A DNA stretch of 64,000 nt from Gammaproteobacteria bacterium (GCA_016874095.1 VGVH01000001.1:62001-126000); one strand, 5' to 3'; counted from the first letter of the stretch, positions 9,066 to 17,801 are shown. Numbers and translations are program-made. Notes: generated from the letters alone by a model not told the origin.

Positions 9066-9845
9066 CTATCCGGCGCGAGCGACGGACGCCTGCACGCCGC
9101 CGGCGAGCCAGGCAGCCAGCGCGCTGAGCGTGGCGCCGAGCACTCCGAGGGTGACGATACCGCCGGCCGACAACTCACCCAGCCCGAGCGGGCCGAAGAA
9201 ATGTTCCGCGGCCGGGAACAGTACGTTCATGGCCACGTGCACGACGATCGCCGGAACGATGGACTGGGCGAGCCACGTCGTGTAGCAGAACCCGAGGTTC
9301 ACTGCCATCAGGTAGAGCCACTGCGTGCTGATGTCCGTGAAGCCCGCGTGGCTCAGGGTGTTGATGGTGGAAACGAACAGCAGCGTCTGCCACAGCGGCA
9401 GGGTCTTTTCCATGCGCGTCTGGATGATGCCGCGGAATGCGATTTCCGCCAGCACCGCGGCGAAGAACGGGACCATGAACAGGTAGAGCAGCGCGAAGAC
9501 GGCTGAGACGTTCTCCGGCGCTGCCGGCGCAACCAGAGTGACCTCGTGATAGGCGCCCTCGATCCCCTTGATGCATTTGGCTGCCAGCATCGCGAGGAAA
9601 CCGAACGCGTAGACCCGGCCCCATGGCACGTTCGGCGGCATCGCGAGCCGCATGTCCCAGCGGCCCCGCGCCCACCAGGTCGCCGCGATGATCAATGCCA
9701 GCGCCGGCAACGGAAACCAGGCCACGCCTGGGGAGGCCTTGGCATTGAAGAACACCAGGCCCATGGCGATCCCCATCAGCACATTGAAGAACACGAACCC
9801 GCCAAGGACCACGAGTCCCGCGCCCAGCCACTGCTTACGGTCCAT
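9066..9845 (-). CDS. CPBP family intramembrane protease-like protein
   Basis: Predicted 259 aa from ATG 9845, which has AAAGGAG 6 bases upstream. About seven hydrophobic segments span the protein. The conserved CPBP (Abi/Rce1-like) motifs are recognisable: AEIAFRGI where the family has EExxxR, then NTLSHAGF (second motif histidine) and VVHVAMNVLF (HxxxN). The first glutamate of motif 1, needed for catalysis in characterised members, is Ala here, so it may be a non-proteolytic member or use the remaining Glu. It lies downstream of an unassigned membrane protein on the same strand, 74 bases away. Confidence 0.8.
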   Translation of the reverse strand: MDRKQWLGAGLVVLGGFVFFNVLMGIAMGLVFFNAKASPGVAWFPLPALALIIAATWWARGRWDMRLAMPPNVPWGRVYAFGFLAMLAAKCIKGIEGAYHEVTLVAPAAPENVSAVFALLYLFMVPFFAAVLAEIAFRGIIQTRMEKTLPLWQTLLFVSTINTLSHAGFTDISTQWLYLMAVNLGFCYTTWLAQSIVPAIVVHVAMNVLFPAAEHFFGPLGLGELSAGGIVTLGVLGATLSALAAWLAGGVQASVARAG

Positions 9846-9919
9846 GATCTGCTCCTTTGTTGCGCCCGGGCGGCGGGTTTGCAACCCGCTGAGTTTCCCG
9901 GCGGTCGGCTACACCGGGC

Positions 9920-10930
9920 TTATCTCAATCTCCGCACCAGCCACGCGCCGCTCATCAGCAGCCAGATGGTGAGCAGCACCAGCACGGTACCGATGTAGAT
10001 GATCGCGGGTATGCGTGGCAGGCTGGGAAACAGCTCGGGGAAGATCCCATAGAAGGTGGCGAGTATGGCGATCAGCGGAGCCGCGATCATCAGCTTGCCC
10101 TTGCGGCTCAGGCCCAGGCCATGCATCTGCGTCACCAGGAACAAGGTGATGCCGCCGAAGAAAAACATCGACCAGGGCCCGTTCTGCCCTTTCTGCAGGA
10201 TGTAATACGCCACCAGCGCGCCGTGCCAGGTAAACAGCAGTTCCAGCGCTGCGGTCCACCAGCGGTTGACGTGATACCGGGTGAAGAACAGGCTGCCCTG
10301 CAGGAACAACAGGAACATGTAGGCGAAACCGGCCAGGTGCCCGTTGGTCAGCTCAACCGGGTGATACCAGAACGTGTAGATGATCGCCCAGGAAAAATAA
10401 TAGCCGTGATAGCGACGCACCACCTCACCAGCGGCAGACATGAATTGAAACTTGTGCCCGAACACCAGCCCGCGACGGTTGTTCTCCATCAACATGATGG
10501 CAAACAGCATGATCACGACCGAACCCAGCGACGTCGCCTCATGCGTGTCCTGCGCCAGGCCGTCGTACCAGATCTTGGTCTGCGCTATATGCAGAAGTAT
10601 GAAGAACGCATTGACCGCGATCGCCTGCAGATTGAACTTGTGCAGACCGAGCACATATTGCGGCCGCGCAGACCGGCCTTTGGAGATCAGGTACCACATC
10701 GCCATCCAGTGCAGACTGAATGGCACCCATGCCATGAGCCGCGTGATCGCAGTCGGTGCGGAAAGCTGCCAGAAGTACCACATGTCACCGCGGTCGGGCT
10801 CTAACGACAGGCCCTCGCTGTAAGGGCCGACCGCCAGGATCACGCCCATCAGCGCCGCACAGCCGAGCAAGCCCCACCAGTGCTTGTAGGGCAGGACCTC
10901 TTCAACGGGACGGGCAGATTCCTCAGTCAT
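9920..10930 (-). CDS. Polytopic membrane protein of unknown function
   Basis: About 336 aa from ATG 10930; a GTG at 10951 is an alternative and neither has a strong Shine-Dalgarno. I do not recognise the family. At least eight hydrophobic segments are visible, several with histidines at their edges (SLHWMAMWY, FILLHIAQT, YHGYYFSW, FWYHPVELTNGH), which could bind haem or metal, but that is speculation. Base composition is visibly less GC-rich than the neighbouring operon, hinting at separate acquisition. It begins 45 bases after the TauD-like gene on the same strand and may be co-transcribed with it. Confidence 0.65.
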   Translation of the reverse strand: MTEESARPVEEVLPYKHWWGLLGCAALMGVILAVGPYSEGLSLEPDRGDMWYFWQLSAPTAITRLMAWVPFSLHWMAMWYLISKGRSARPQYVLGLHKFNLQAIAVNAFFILLHIAQTKIWYDGLAQDTHEATSLGSVVIMLFAIMLMENNRRGLVFGHKFQFMSAAGEVVRRYHGYYFSWAIIYTFWYHPVELTNGHLAGFAYMFLLFLQGSLFFTRYHVNRWWTAALELLFTWHGALVAYYILQKGQNGPWSMFFFGGITLFLVTQMHGLGLSRKGKLMIAAPLIAILATFYGIFPELFPSLPRIPAIIYIGTVLVLLTIWLLMSGAWLVRRLR

Positions 10931-10975
10931 GGACCGATCAACGCCGCTCACGATGATCTGCAGCCCGCGCCGCGG

Positions 10976-11854
10976 TCAGCCCGGAATCCAGTCCGTGTGC
11001 AGCGCGAGCCGCAGCATCTCCCGGGGAGCTTCGTAGTCGACGTTCGGGCTGTGCTGCACGCAGCGGTTGTCCCAGAGGAGCAGTGACTTGTTGTACCAGC
11101 GCACGCGGCACTGGAACCGGTCCTGCAGCGAATGGGCCTTGAGCATGTCCAGGATCGCCTTGCTCTCGGTGGGGTTGAGGCCCTTGATCGCGGTCGTCCA
11201 GCCCTTGTTGATGTAGAGCAACTTGCGGCCCGTCTCCGGGTGCGTGCAGATCAGCGGGTGCTCGACCTGCGGGAAACGCTCGCGCTGCGCGGCCAGCGCC
11301 TGCAGCGCCTTCACCGACGAGATCGCGTAGTGCCCTGACTCGATGCCGTAGTGCAGCACGTCGTGGATGGCGATCTTGCCCGCCAGGAACTGCTTCATCG
11401 GCTCGGACAGGTACTCGTAGGAGAGATAGCTGCTCGCGAACAGCGTGTCGCCGCCGGCCGCCGGCACGTTGGTTGCGTAGAGCATCGCGCCGAGGCTCGG
11501 GTTCTTCTGGTAGCTGTGGTCCATGTGCCAGCCGAGGTTCTGCACGGAGAGTTTCTTCTGCCCGCCGGCGCCCTTGAAGAAGTAGATGCCCGGCGTGGCC
11601 GTCTTGTTCGGCAGGAACGGCTCGTCCTCCAGCTTGCCGAAGCGCTTGCCGAAAGCGGCGAAGCTCGCCTCGTCGAGCTCCTGGTCGCGGAACACCACGA
11701 CCGAGTAGTCGAGCCAGGCGCGGTGGATCGCGGCGAAGGTCCGTTCGTCCAGCCGGGCGAGGTCGACCCCGAGGATCTCGCAGCCGAGGGCGCCCGTCAG
11801 GGGGCGGATATCGAGGGTCAGCAACGGCGTGGCGGCGTGGGCAGAGGTGGTCAT
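10976..11854 (-). CDS. TauD/TfdA family Fe(II)/2-oxoglutarate-dependent dioxygenase
   Basis: Predicted 292 aa, usual family length. ATG 11854 has AAAGGA 7 bases upstream. The first iron ligands are in LGWHMDHSYQ (HxD), the distal histidine in CVQHSPN, and the 2-oxoglutarate-binding arginine in EMLRLALHTD. N-terminal LTGALGCEILGVDL is typical of the family. These enzymes hydroxylate substrates such as taurine, aryloxyacetates or quaternary amines (gamma-butyrobetaine type), giving loss of an aldehyde or sulfite. Its position next to a Rieske oxygenase and the aldehyde/CoA operon supports an oxidative catabolic role. Substrate is unknown. Confidence 0.88.
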   Translation of the reverse strand: MTTSAHAATPLLTLDIRPLTGALGCEILGVDLARLDERTFAAIHRAWLDYSVVVFRDQELDEASFAAFGKRFGKLEDEPFLPNKTATPGIYFFKGAGGQKKLSVQNLGWHMDHSYQKNPSLGAMLYATNVPAAGGDTLFASSYLSYEYLSEPMKQFLAGKIAIHDVLHYGIESGHYAISSVKALQALAAQRERFPQVEHPLICTHPETGRKLLYINKGWTTAIKGLNPTESKAILDMLKAHSLQDRFQCRVRWYNKSLLLWDNRCVQHSPNVDYEAPREMLRLALHTDWIPG

Positions 11855-11939
11855 GGGTCGGTCCTTTCCCGGGCTTGTCGTTCCGGGGGCATGGCCTACA
11901 GGATCGGGCATCTCGCGGCGATTTCCAAGGGTCGCAACG

Positions 11940-11964
11940 GGGTGTTTTACCGGGTGAAACACCC
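11940..11964. promoter_or_regulatory. 25-bp near-perfect palindrome between TauD-like and TlpA-like genes
   Basis: Arms GGGTGTTTTACC and GGTGAAACACCC flank a single G; 11 of 12 positions are symmetric. It lies in the 180-bp divergent intergenic region, 85 bases upstream of the TauD-like ATG and 70 bases upstream of the TlpA-like ATG. Symmetry with a one-base centre is typical of a dimeric repressor operator. As RNA it could also form a hairpin, but no U-tract follows. Confidence 0.4.
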
Positions 11965-12034
11965 TGGGAGTCCCCGTCGCTGCCGGCCGCGAGCCGCCGC
12001 CGTCGAGGTCGGGTCCGGTAAGCTTTGCGCCATC

Positions 12035-12631
12035 ATGAGCCGCCTGCCCCTCATCGCCGCCATCAGCGTGGTCGCCGCCGTCGGCGGCGCGGTCTTTGCG
12101 CTCGCTACCCGGCCAGCGCCCGAGCCCGCAGCCGCCCCGGTCACAGCGGCCGCCCTGAAGCAGCTGCCGGAGATCCGCCTGCAGGGGCTCGACGGTCGCG
12201 AGCGCGACATCCGCGAGTGGTCCGACCGGCCGCAGCTCATCAATTTCTGGGCCACCTGGTGCGCCCCCTGCCGCAAGGAGATGCCGCTGCTCGAGGCACT
12301 GCACCAGCAGCAGCCCGGGATCGCCGTCATCGGCATCGCGATCGACCGGGAAGAACCCGTCAAGCGCTTCATCGCCGAGACCGGCGTGAGCTATCCCATC
12401 CTGCGCGGCGAAGCCGACGCGATGGCCGTCGCTGAATCCTTTGGCCCGGCCTTTGCGGCACTGCCCTTCACGGTGATCGCCGCCCCGGGGGGCGAGATCC
12501 TCGAACTGCACACCGGCGAGCTGAAGCCGGAACAGCTCTCCCGGCTGGCGGCGGTACTCAGTGCACTCGCGGCCGGCGAGCTGACTGTCGCTGAGGCGAA
12601 ACAGCAACTGGCGGAGTCCCGCGCTGGTTGA
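12035..12631 (+). CDS. TlpA-like membrane-anchored thioredoxin-fold protein
   Basis: Predicted 198 aa. Residues ~4-24 form a membrane anchor or signal (LPLIAAISVVAAVGGAVFAL), followed by an Ala/Pro-rich spacer and a thioredoxin fold with active site WATWCAPCRKEMP and cis-proline segment LPFTVI. This is the TlpA/ResA arrangement: reduction of periplasmic disulfides, often for cytochrome c or oxidase assembly. A -10-like TAAGCT (12019-12024) lies 10 bases before ATG with no Shine-Dalgarno, so the mRNA may be nearly leaderless. Confidence 0.85.
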   Translation: MSRLPLIAAISVVAAVGGAVFALATRPAPEPAAAPVTAAALKQLPEIRLQGLDGRERDIREWSDRPQLINFWATWCAPCRKEMPLLEALHQQQPGIAVIGIAIDREEPVKRFIAETGVSYPILRGEADAMAVAESFGPAFAALPFTVIAAPGGEILELHTGELKPEQLSRLAAVLSALAAGELTVAEAKQQLAESRAG

Positions 12632-12670
12632 TGCGCCCGCGCCACAACCCGCGCCAACTTGCTGTGAAGT

Positions 12671-12699
12671 GCCGGCAAGTTCGCTAAACTTGCCGGCAT
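12671..12699 (+). terminator. 12-bp perfect hairpin between tlpA-like gene and aroQ
   Basis: TGCCGGCAAGTT and AACTTGCCGGCA pair perfectly around a 5-base loop (CGCTA), followed by only a short T-run (CTTT). It lies 39 bases after the TlpA-like stop and 33 before aroQ. An additional AACTTGC at 12656-12662 could pair with GCAAGTT 12676-12682 instead, giving a competing structure. Terminator, attenuator or protein-binding site are all possible; the weak U-tract keeps confidence modest. Confidence 0.5.
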
Positions 12700-12732
12700 C
12701 TTTGGGGTATTGCGCTGGGGCGACCGGACCGT

Positions 12733-13176
12733 ATGGCCCGCATACTTCTATTAAATGGTCCCAACCTGAACCTGCTGGGGACCCGCGAGCCGGGCGTCTA
12801 CGGCCGCACCACCCTGGCGGACATCGAGCGGGGCACCGGTGACCTCGCCCGCAGCCTCGGCCACGAGCTCACCTGCTTCCAGAGCAACGCCGAGGCCGAT
12901 CTCGTCAATCGCGTGCAGGCGGCCACCGGCAAGACCGACTTCCTGCTGATCAACCCCGGCGCGCTGACCCACACGAGCGTCGCGCTGCGCGATGCCCTAC
13001 TCGCCGTGGCCATCCCCTTCATCGAGATCCACATCAGTAACGTGCAGGCGCGGGAGGAATTCCGCCGGCACTCGTATTTCTCCGACGTCGCCGTCGGCAC
13101 CATCACCGGACTGGGCCCGCTCGGGTACGAACTGGCGCTGCGCGCCGCCGACGCGTACCTGCACCGGCCCGCCTGA
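12733..13176 (+). CDS. aroQ: 3-dehydroquinate dehydratase, type II
   Basis: Predicted 147 aa, the standard length. It converts 3-dehydroquinate to 3-dehydroshikimate in the shikimate pathway and forms a dodecamer in the cytoplasm. The N-terminal signature [17 protein letters not shown], the catalytic tyrosine in [13 protein letters not shown], the [10 protein letters not shown] loop with its catalytic asparagine, and [17 protein letters not shown] are all present. It is followed by accB 19 bases after its stop, the usual gammaproteobacterial aroQ-accB-accC order. Confidence 0.97.
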   Translation: MARILLLNGPNLNLLGTREPGVYGRTTLADIERGTGDLARSLGHELTCFQSNAEADLVNRVQAATGKTDFLLINPGALTHTSVALRDALLAVAIPFIEIHISNVQAREEFRRHSYFSDVAVGTITGLGPLGYELALRAADAYLHRPA

Positions 13177-13195
13177 CGCCACGAGGAACCCACCC

Positions 13196-13696
13196 ATGGC
13201 CATGGACATCCGCAAGGTCAAGAAACTGATCGAGCTGCTCGAGGAATCGGGGATAGCAGAACTCGAGATCACCGAGGGCGAGGAATCCGTGCGGATCAGC
13301 CGCTACCCGCCGGGCGGCACCGTGCAGCACGTCGCCGTCGCGCCGCCGGTGGCGCTGGCGGCAGCACCGGTTGCGGCACCGGTGGCGGCCCCCAAAGCCG
13401 CAGCATTCGCGGCACGGCCGGCAGCAGCGCCTGCCGCGGCCGCAGCCGAGGATGAGATTCCCGGCCACAAGGTCGTGTCGCCGATGGTCGGCACCTATTA
13501 CGAATCGCCGGCGCCGGGGGCCGATGCCTTCGTCAAGGTCGGCAGCGAAGTGAAGGTCGGCGACACGCTGTGCATCATCGAGGCCATGAAGATGATGAAC
13601 CAGATCGAGTGCGACAAGGCCGGCAAGGTCGTGGCGATGCTGGCGACCAATGGCGAGCCCGTCGAATACGGCCAGACCCTGTTCGTGATCCAGTAA
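13196..13696 (+). CDS. accB: Biotin carboxyl carrier protein of acetyl-CoA carboxylase
   Basis: Predicted 166 aa. ATG 13196 is preceded by GAGGAA 8 bases upstream; ATG 13202 is two codons later. N-terminal [17 protein letters not shown] is typical, an Ala/Pro-rich linker spans ~45-85, and the biotinyl domain carries the biotinylated lysine in EAMKMMNQI. It carries the carboxyl group between AccC and the carboxyltransferase AccAD in fatty acid synthesis. accC starts 9 bases after the stop. Confidence 0.97.
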   Translation: MAMDIRKVKKLIELLEESGIAELEITEGEESVRISRYPPGGTVQHVAVAPPVALAAAPVAAPVAAPKAAAFAARPAAAPAAAAAEDEIPGHKVVSPMVGTYYESPAPGADAFVKVGSEVKVGDTLCIIEAMKMMNQIECDKAGKVVAMLATNGEPVEYGQTLFVIQ

Positions 13697-13705
13697 ACGG
13701 CGCCG

Positions 13706-15046
13706 ATGCTCGACAAAGTCCTCATTGCCAACCGGGGCGAGGTGGCGTTGCGCATCCAGCGCGCCTGCCGCGAGCTCGGCATCCGCACGGTCGCCGTGCA
13801 TTCCACTGCCGACACAACCCTGAAGCACGTCCTGCTGGCCGATGAGACGGTGTGCATCGGCCCGCCGCCCTCCTCCGGCAGCTACCTGAACATGCCGGCG
13901 ATCATCAGCGCCGCGGAAGTGACCGACGCCGAGGCGGTCCACCCCGGCTTCGGATTCCTGTCCGAGAACGCCGATTTCGCCGAGCGCGTCGAGAACTCGG
14001 GGTTCGTCTGGATAGGCCCGCCGCCGGAGGTCATCCGGCTGATGGGCGACAAGATCTCCGCCAAGGACGCCATGAAGAAGGCGGGCGTGCCGACGGTGCC
14101 GGGCTCCGACGGGCCGCTCGGCGAGGACGTCGACGAGAACGCCCGGATGGCCAAGGACATCGGCTACCCGGTGATCATCAAGGCGGCAGCCGGCGGCGGC
14201 GGCCGCGGCATGCGTGTCGTGCATACGGAGGCTTCGCTCGCCAATGCCATCGCCGTCACCAGGGTCGAGGCGCGTGCCGCCTTCGGCAACGACACCGTCT
14301 ACATGGAGAAATTCCTCGGCAGGCCGCGGCATATCGAGTTCCAGCTGTTGTGCGACGGTCACGGCAACGGCGTGTACCTATTCGAACGCGACTGCTCCAT
14401 GCAGCGCCGGCACCAGAAAGTGATAGAGGAAGCGCCGGCACCGGGACTGTCTCCCGAACTGCGCAGCACGATGGGCGAGAGCTGCGTAAAGGCCTGCCTC
14501 GAATTCGGCTATCGCAGCGCGGGGACCTTCGAGTTCCTCTACCAGGACGGCCGCTTCTACTTCATCGAAATGAACACGCGACTGCAGGTCGAGCATCCGG
14601 TGACCGAAATGATCACCGGCGTGGACATCGTGCGCGAGCAGTTGCGCATTGCCGCCGGCGAGAAGCTCTCGTTCCGCCAGGAGGATCTCTCGATCCGCGG
14701 CCATGCGATCGAGTGCCGCATCAACGCCGAGGACCCGAAGACCTTCATGCCGTCCCCGGGCCGCGTCGACCTCTGGCATCCGCCGGGCGGCCCCGGCGTG
14801 CGGGTGGACAGCCATCTGTACAGCGGCTACAGCGTGCCGCCGTTCTACGACTCCATGGTCGCCAAGCTGATCGTCCACAGCGATTCGCGCGGGTCCGCCA
14901 TCTCGCGTATGTACGTCGCGCTGACCGAGATGGTCGTCGACGGGATCAAGACCAACATCCCGCTGCACCTCGAGATCATGCAGCACTCTGCTTTCAAGGC
15001 AGGCGGCACGGACATCCACTACCTCGAGAAGCGGCTCGGCCTCTGA
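13706..15046 (+). CDS. accC: Acetyl-CoA carboxylase biotin carboxylase subunit
   Basis: Predicted 446 aa, as in E. coli. It carboxylates biotin on AccB using ATP and bicarbonate. The N-terminal [17 protein letters not shown], the glycine-rich ATP loop [27 protein letters not shown] and the catalytic [14 protein letters not shown] are all intact. The gene ends immediately before prmA. Confidence 0.98.
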   Translation: MLDKVLIANRGEVALRIQRACRELGIRTVAVHSTADTTLKHVLLADETVCIGPPPSSGSYLNMPAIISAAEVTDAEAVHPGFGFLSENADFAERVENSGFVWIGPPPEVIRLMGDKISAKDAMKKAGVPTVPGSDGPLGEDVDENARMAKDIGYPVIIKAAAGGGGRGMRVVHTEASLANAIAVTRVEARAAFGNDTVYMEKFLGRPRHIEFQLLCDGHGNGVYLFERDCSMQRRHQKVIEEAPAPGLSPELRSTMGESCVKACLEFGYRSAGTFEFLYQDGRFYFIEMNTRLQVEHPVTEMITGVDIVREQLRIAAGEKLSFRQEDLSIRGHAIECRINAEDPKTFMPSPGRVDLWHPPGGPGVRVDSHLYSGYSVPPFYDSMVAKLIVHSDSRGSAISRMYVALTEMVVDGIKTNIPLHLEIMQHSAFKAGGTDIHYLEKRLGL

Positions 15047-15069
15047 CGGTTTCAATCCCCCTGCTGCAG

Positions 15070-15933
15070 GTGGAGCTCGCGACGGACGCAGCGACGTTGC
15101 CGTCGGTCGAAGCCGCGCTCGAAGCTGCAGGCGCCCTGTCGGTCAGCCTTGCCGATCCGGGCGGGGAATCGGTCCTCGAACCTGCGCCCGGCGAGACGCC
15201 GCTGTGGTCCAGCGTCATCGTGACTGCGCTGTTCGAGGCAGCGATCGAACCGGGCGAACTGCGGTCACGCATCGCACGCGTCGCCGGCGTCGATGCCGGT
15301 GCGATCCGCGCAGAGATCCTGCCGCCGCGCGACTGGGTGCGGGAGTTCCGCGAGGCGCTGGTCCCGATGCGCTATGGCGAACGGCTGTGGATCTGTCCTG
15401 ACGGCGTCCCCTGCCCAGATCCCCGGGGTATCGTGATCTCGCTCGAACCCGGTCTTGCCTTCGGGTCCGGTTCTCACGCGACGACGGCGCTGTGCCTCGG
15501 TTGGCTGTCAGCGCTGGAACTCAGCGGCCGCTCGGTGCTCGACTGGGGCTGCGGCTCGGGTGTGCTGGCGATCGCCGCGCTGGCACTGGGCGCCGAGCGC
15601 GCAACGGCTCTCGACATCGACCGGCAGGCGCTGCTGGCAACCCGGGAAAACGCGGAGCGCAATCGCCGCGCGGCAGGGCTGATCGTCTCCCACCCGGATG
15701 AACTCGCGGCAGGCGCCGGTCACGACGTGCTGGTCGCCAACATCCTCGCCAACACGCTGATCGGGCTCGCGCCACGCCTGCGCGTGAACTGCCGCTCTGG
15801 CGCGCCCGTGGCGCTCAGCGGTATTCTCGTCGCGCAGGCCCCGCGCGTGCGCGATGCCTGCGCGCCCTGGTTCGAACTCGAGGTCGCAGCCGAGCAGGAC
15901 GGCTGGGCACTCCTTGCCGGACACGCCACCTGA
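15070..15933 (+). CDS. prmA: Ribosomal protein L11 methyltransferase
   Basis: PrmA trimethylates ribosomal protein L11 using S-adenosylmethionine. The SAM motif DWGCGSGVLAIAA, LDPGLAFGTG-like EPGLAFGSGSHATT and NILANTLIGLAP are present, and LVPMRYGERLWICP is the family's N-terminal-domain signature. GTG 15070 is the first canonical start in frame after accC (287 aa), but it removes about five to eight residues that align with the usual PrmA N-terminus; the homologous first residue falls on an ATC at 15055 or just upstream, 9 bases after the accC stop. The true start may be non-canonical and coupled to accC. Confidence 0.9.
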   Translation: MELATDAATLPSVEAALEAAGALSVSLADPGGESVLEPAPGETPLWSSVIVTALFEAAIEPGELRSRIARVAGVDAGAIRAEILPPRDWVREFREALVPMRYGERLWICPDGVPCPDPRGIVISLEPGLAFGSGSHATTALCLGWLSALELSGRSVLDWGCGSGVLAIAALALGAERATALDIDRQALLATRENAERNRRAAGLIVSHPDELAAGAGHDVLVANILANTLIGLAPRLRVNCRSGAPVALSGILVAQAPRVRDACAPWFELEVAAEQDGWALLAGHAT

Positions 15934-15935
15934 CG

Positions 15936-17120
15936 ATGTACACGCGTTGCCCCCAGTGCCGCTCCGTCTTCCGCGTCACCGCCGTGCTGCTGCAGATGGC
16001 CGATGGCGACGTGCGCTGCGGCAACTGCAGCGAGGTGTTCAATGCGCTGCACACGCTGGTCGATGAGTGGACCGGCACCGCCGATGCGTCGCCAGCACCG
16101 GAACCAGCACAACCCCGACAGGCGGAATCCGCGGTACCGGATTTCGAATTCAATGTCCCGGAAGACGAGTGGCAGAAATTCTTCATCGCCGATGGCGAAG
16201 TGACCGCCGCGCGCGACGATCCGGCCCTGGGCGATGAATTCATCGAGTCGCCGGACGAACCGCAGAAGCCGCTGCGCTCCCTGGACGCCGAAACGGCGGA
16301 CACCAATACCTGGAAGATGTTCCTGGCCGAGGCAGCCGCCGAGCCGGAGCCCGAAGAACCACCGGCCGCGGACGAATCCGCGGAAGCGGGCGACGCAACC
16401 CGCCAGATGCCGGCTGTCGAGGACGCGGCTGCTGTCGAGCCGGAGCCGGTGGAGCCTGAAATTCCGGCCGTCGAATCCGCGCCAGCGGACCCGCCTGCGC
16501 CCACCGGGCGATTTGCAGAGAAACCGTCCCCTGCGCCGCCCGACACGGTGCTCGACTGGGGCCCGAGCTTCCGCGACAACGAGCCCAGCGCCCAGCGCCA
16601 CACCGGGCGGTGGCTGGCGGCGGGCCTGGCGGCTGCCCTCGTACTCGGCGGACAGGTGGTACACCACTATCGCGACCGGCTGGCCGCCGATCCGGCCTGG
16701 GGGGGCGCCGTGCGCGACGTCTATCGGCGCGTGGAGCTGCCGCTGTATCCGGAGTGGCCGATCGATGCGTTTGAAATTCGCGACATGAAGGCGATCGCGG
16801 AGAACTCGGCGCCCGGCAGCCTGGACATCGTCGCCGAAATTGCCGTTACCGGCGGGCAAGCGGTCGGGCTGCCGATGTTGCGCGTGGTGTTGCGCGATCG
16901 CTGGTCCAACGCCGTGGCAAGCGGCACGTATGCCGCTGCGGACTATCTCGCCGAAGCAACACGACCAGGCACCGTGTACCCGCCGGGCAGCCTCATTCCG
17001 GTGCAACTCGTCCTGAAGGATCCTGGCGCCGCCGCGCAGGGATACGAACTGGATATCTGCATGCCCGACCGGCAGCGCGGGCTGCTCTGTCGCAACGCCC
17101 GCGATTCATTTCGCCGTTGA
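15936..17120 (+). CDS. Zinc-ribbon membrane protein, MJ0042/DUF3426 type
   Basis: Predicted 394 aa. The protein begins with a zinc ribbon (CPQC at 5-8 and CGNC at 28-31 within RCGNCSEVFNAL), followed by a long acidic Ala/Pro/Glu-rich region (~45-205), one transmembrane segment near 225-240 (WLAAGLAAALVLGGQVV) and a C-terminal DUF3426 domain. Family members sit between prmA and fis in many gammaproteobacteria; their function is not established. It starts 2 bases after the prmA stop. Confidence 0.85.
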   Translation: MYTRCPQCRSVFRVTAVLLQMADGDVRCGNCSEVFNALHTLVDEWTGTADASPAPEPAQPRQAESAVPDFEFNVPEDEWQKFFIADGEVTAARDDPALGDEFIESPDEPQKPLRSLDAETADTNTWKMFLAEAAAEPEPEEPPAADESAEAGDATRQMPAVEDAAAVEPEPVEPEIPAVESAPADPPAPTGRFAEKPSPAPPDTVLDWGPSFRDNEPSAQRHTGRWLAAGLAAALVLGGQVVHHYRDRLAADPAWGGAVRDVYRRVELPLYPEWPIDAFEIRDMKAIAENSAPGSLDIVAEIAVTGGQAVGLPMLRVVLRDRWSNAVASGTYAAADYLAEATRPGTVYPPGSLIPVQLVLKDPGAAAQGYELDICMPDRQRGLLCRNARDSFRR

Positions 17121-17263
17121 GTTTGTCCAGAGGCCGGAGCGGATCACCCCCCTGCGACGGGAAAAACGATTTTTCTCTCCGCAGCGAGCCGACGATCATC
17201 TGTTCGTTCATGAACTTGTACGCAACACGCGATTCACGGACTAATTCCAGATCAGATTTGCAG

Positions 17264-17291
17264 TTGGCGTCCCCGATCTGCGTGCTATGAT
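17264..17291 (+). promoter_or_regulatory. Predicted sigma-70 promoter of fis with GC-rich discriminator
   Basis: TTGGCG (17264-17269) and TATGAT (17286-17291) are spaced by 16 bases, with TG one base before the -10 (extended -10). The -10 is followed by CGGCCCCCG, a GC-rich discriminator like those of stringently controlled promoters, including E. coli fis. It lies about 200 bases upstream of the fis start. The remainder of the 375-bp gap (17121-17495) shows a short GAAAAA/TTTTTC hairpin near 17160-17175 and no gene. Confidence 0.55.
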
Positions 17292-17495
17292 TCGGCCCCC
17301 GCTCAAGAGGGGCGCGCGATTTCGGAATTGCGCGGGCCATCGGGCTGGACAAAAGAGGCGGCGCAGGACCCGAATCCGCGCGTCGTACGAAACGAAGTCC
17401 ATTCCGCTCTGGCCGGACGGGGCAATCGCCAGCAGGGTTGGGGTACAGGCGCCGCGGCGCCTGGCGATCCGGTTCGATTCGGGAGTGACCAGACA

Positions 17496-17801
17496 GTGGT
17501 GAACGGAAAAAAAAGCCAGGGCAGCCGGAAAGTCGCCGAGCGCCCTCGCGATGTCGTCGTGCAGCTGCGCAACCAGCCGCTGCGAGACCTGACGGGTGAC
17601 GCACTGCGCCTGTACTTCCGCGACCTCAACGGACACAAGCCGAACGCGCTCTACGATCTCGTGCTGGGCGAGGTCGAGCCGCCACTGTTCAAAGCCGTAC
17701 TCGACTACACCCGCGGGAACCAGAGCCGGGCGGCGGAAATTCTCGGCCTGAACCGGGCAACGCTGCGCAAGAAACTCCGCCATTACGAGCTGCTGGGCTG
17801 A
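17496..17801 (+). CDS. fis: Fis family nucleoid-associated DNA-binding protein
   Basis: About 101 aa from GTG 17496 (GTG 17499 is equally possible); GGGAG lies 10 bases upstream, and E. coli Fis is 98 aa. The C-terminal helix-turn-helix GNQSRAAEILGLNRATLRKK is nearly identical to the family consensus, and PLFKAVLDYTRGNQ matches the dimerisation helix B/C region. Fis bends DNA and controls rRNA, recombination and growth-phase genes. Here fis precedes purHD rather than following dusB. The frame is open upstream but the leader is non-coding. Confidence 0.93.
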   Translation: MVNGKKSQGSRKVAERPRDVVVQLRNQPLRDLTGDALRLYFRDLNGHKPNALYDLVLGEVEPPLFKAVLDYTRGNQSRAAEILGLNRATLRKKLRHYELLG

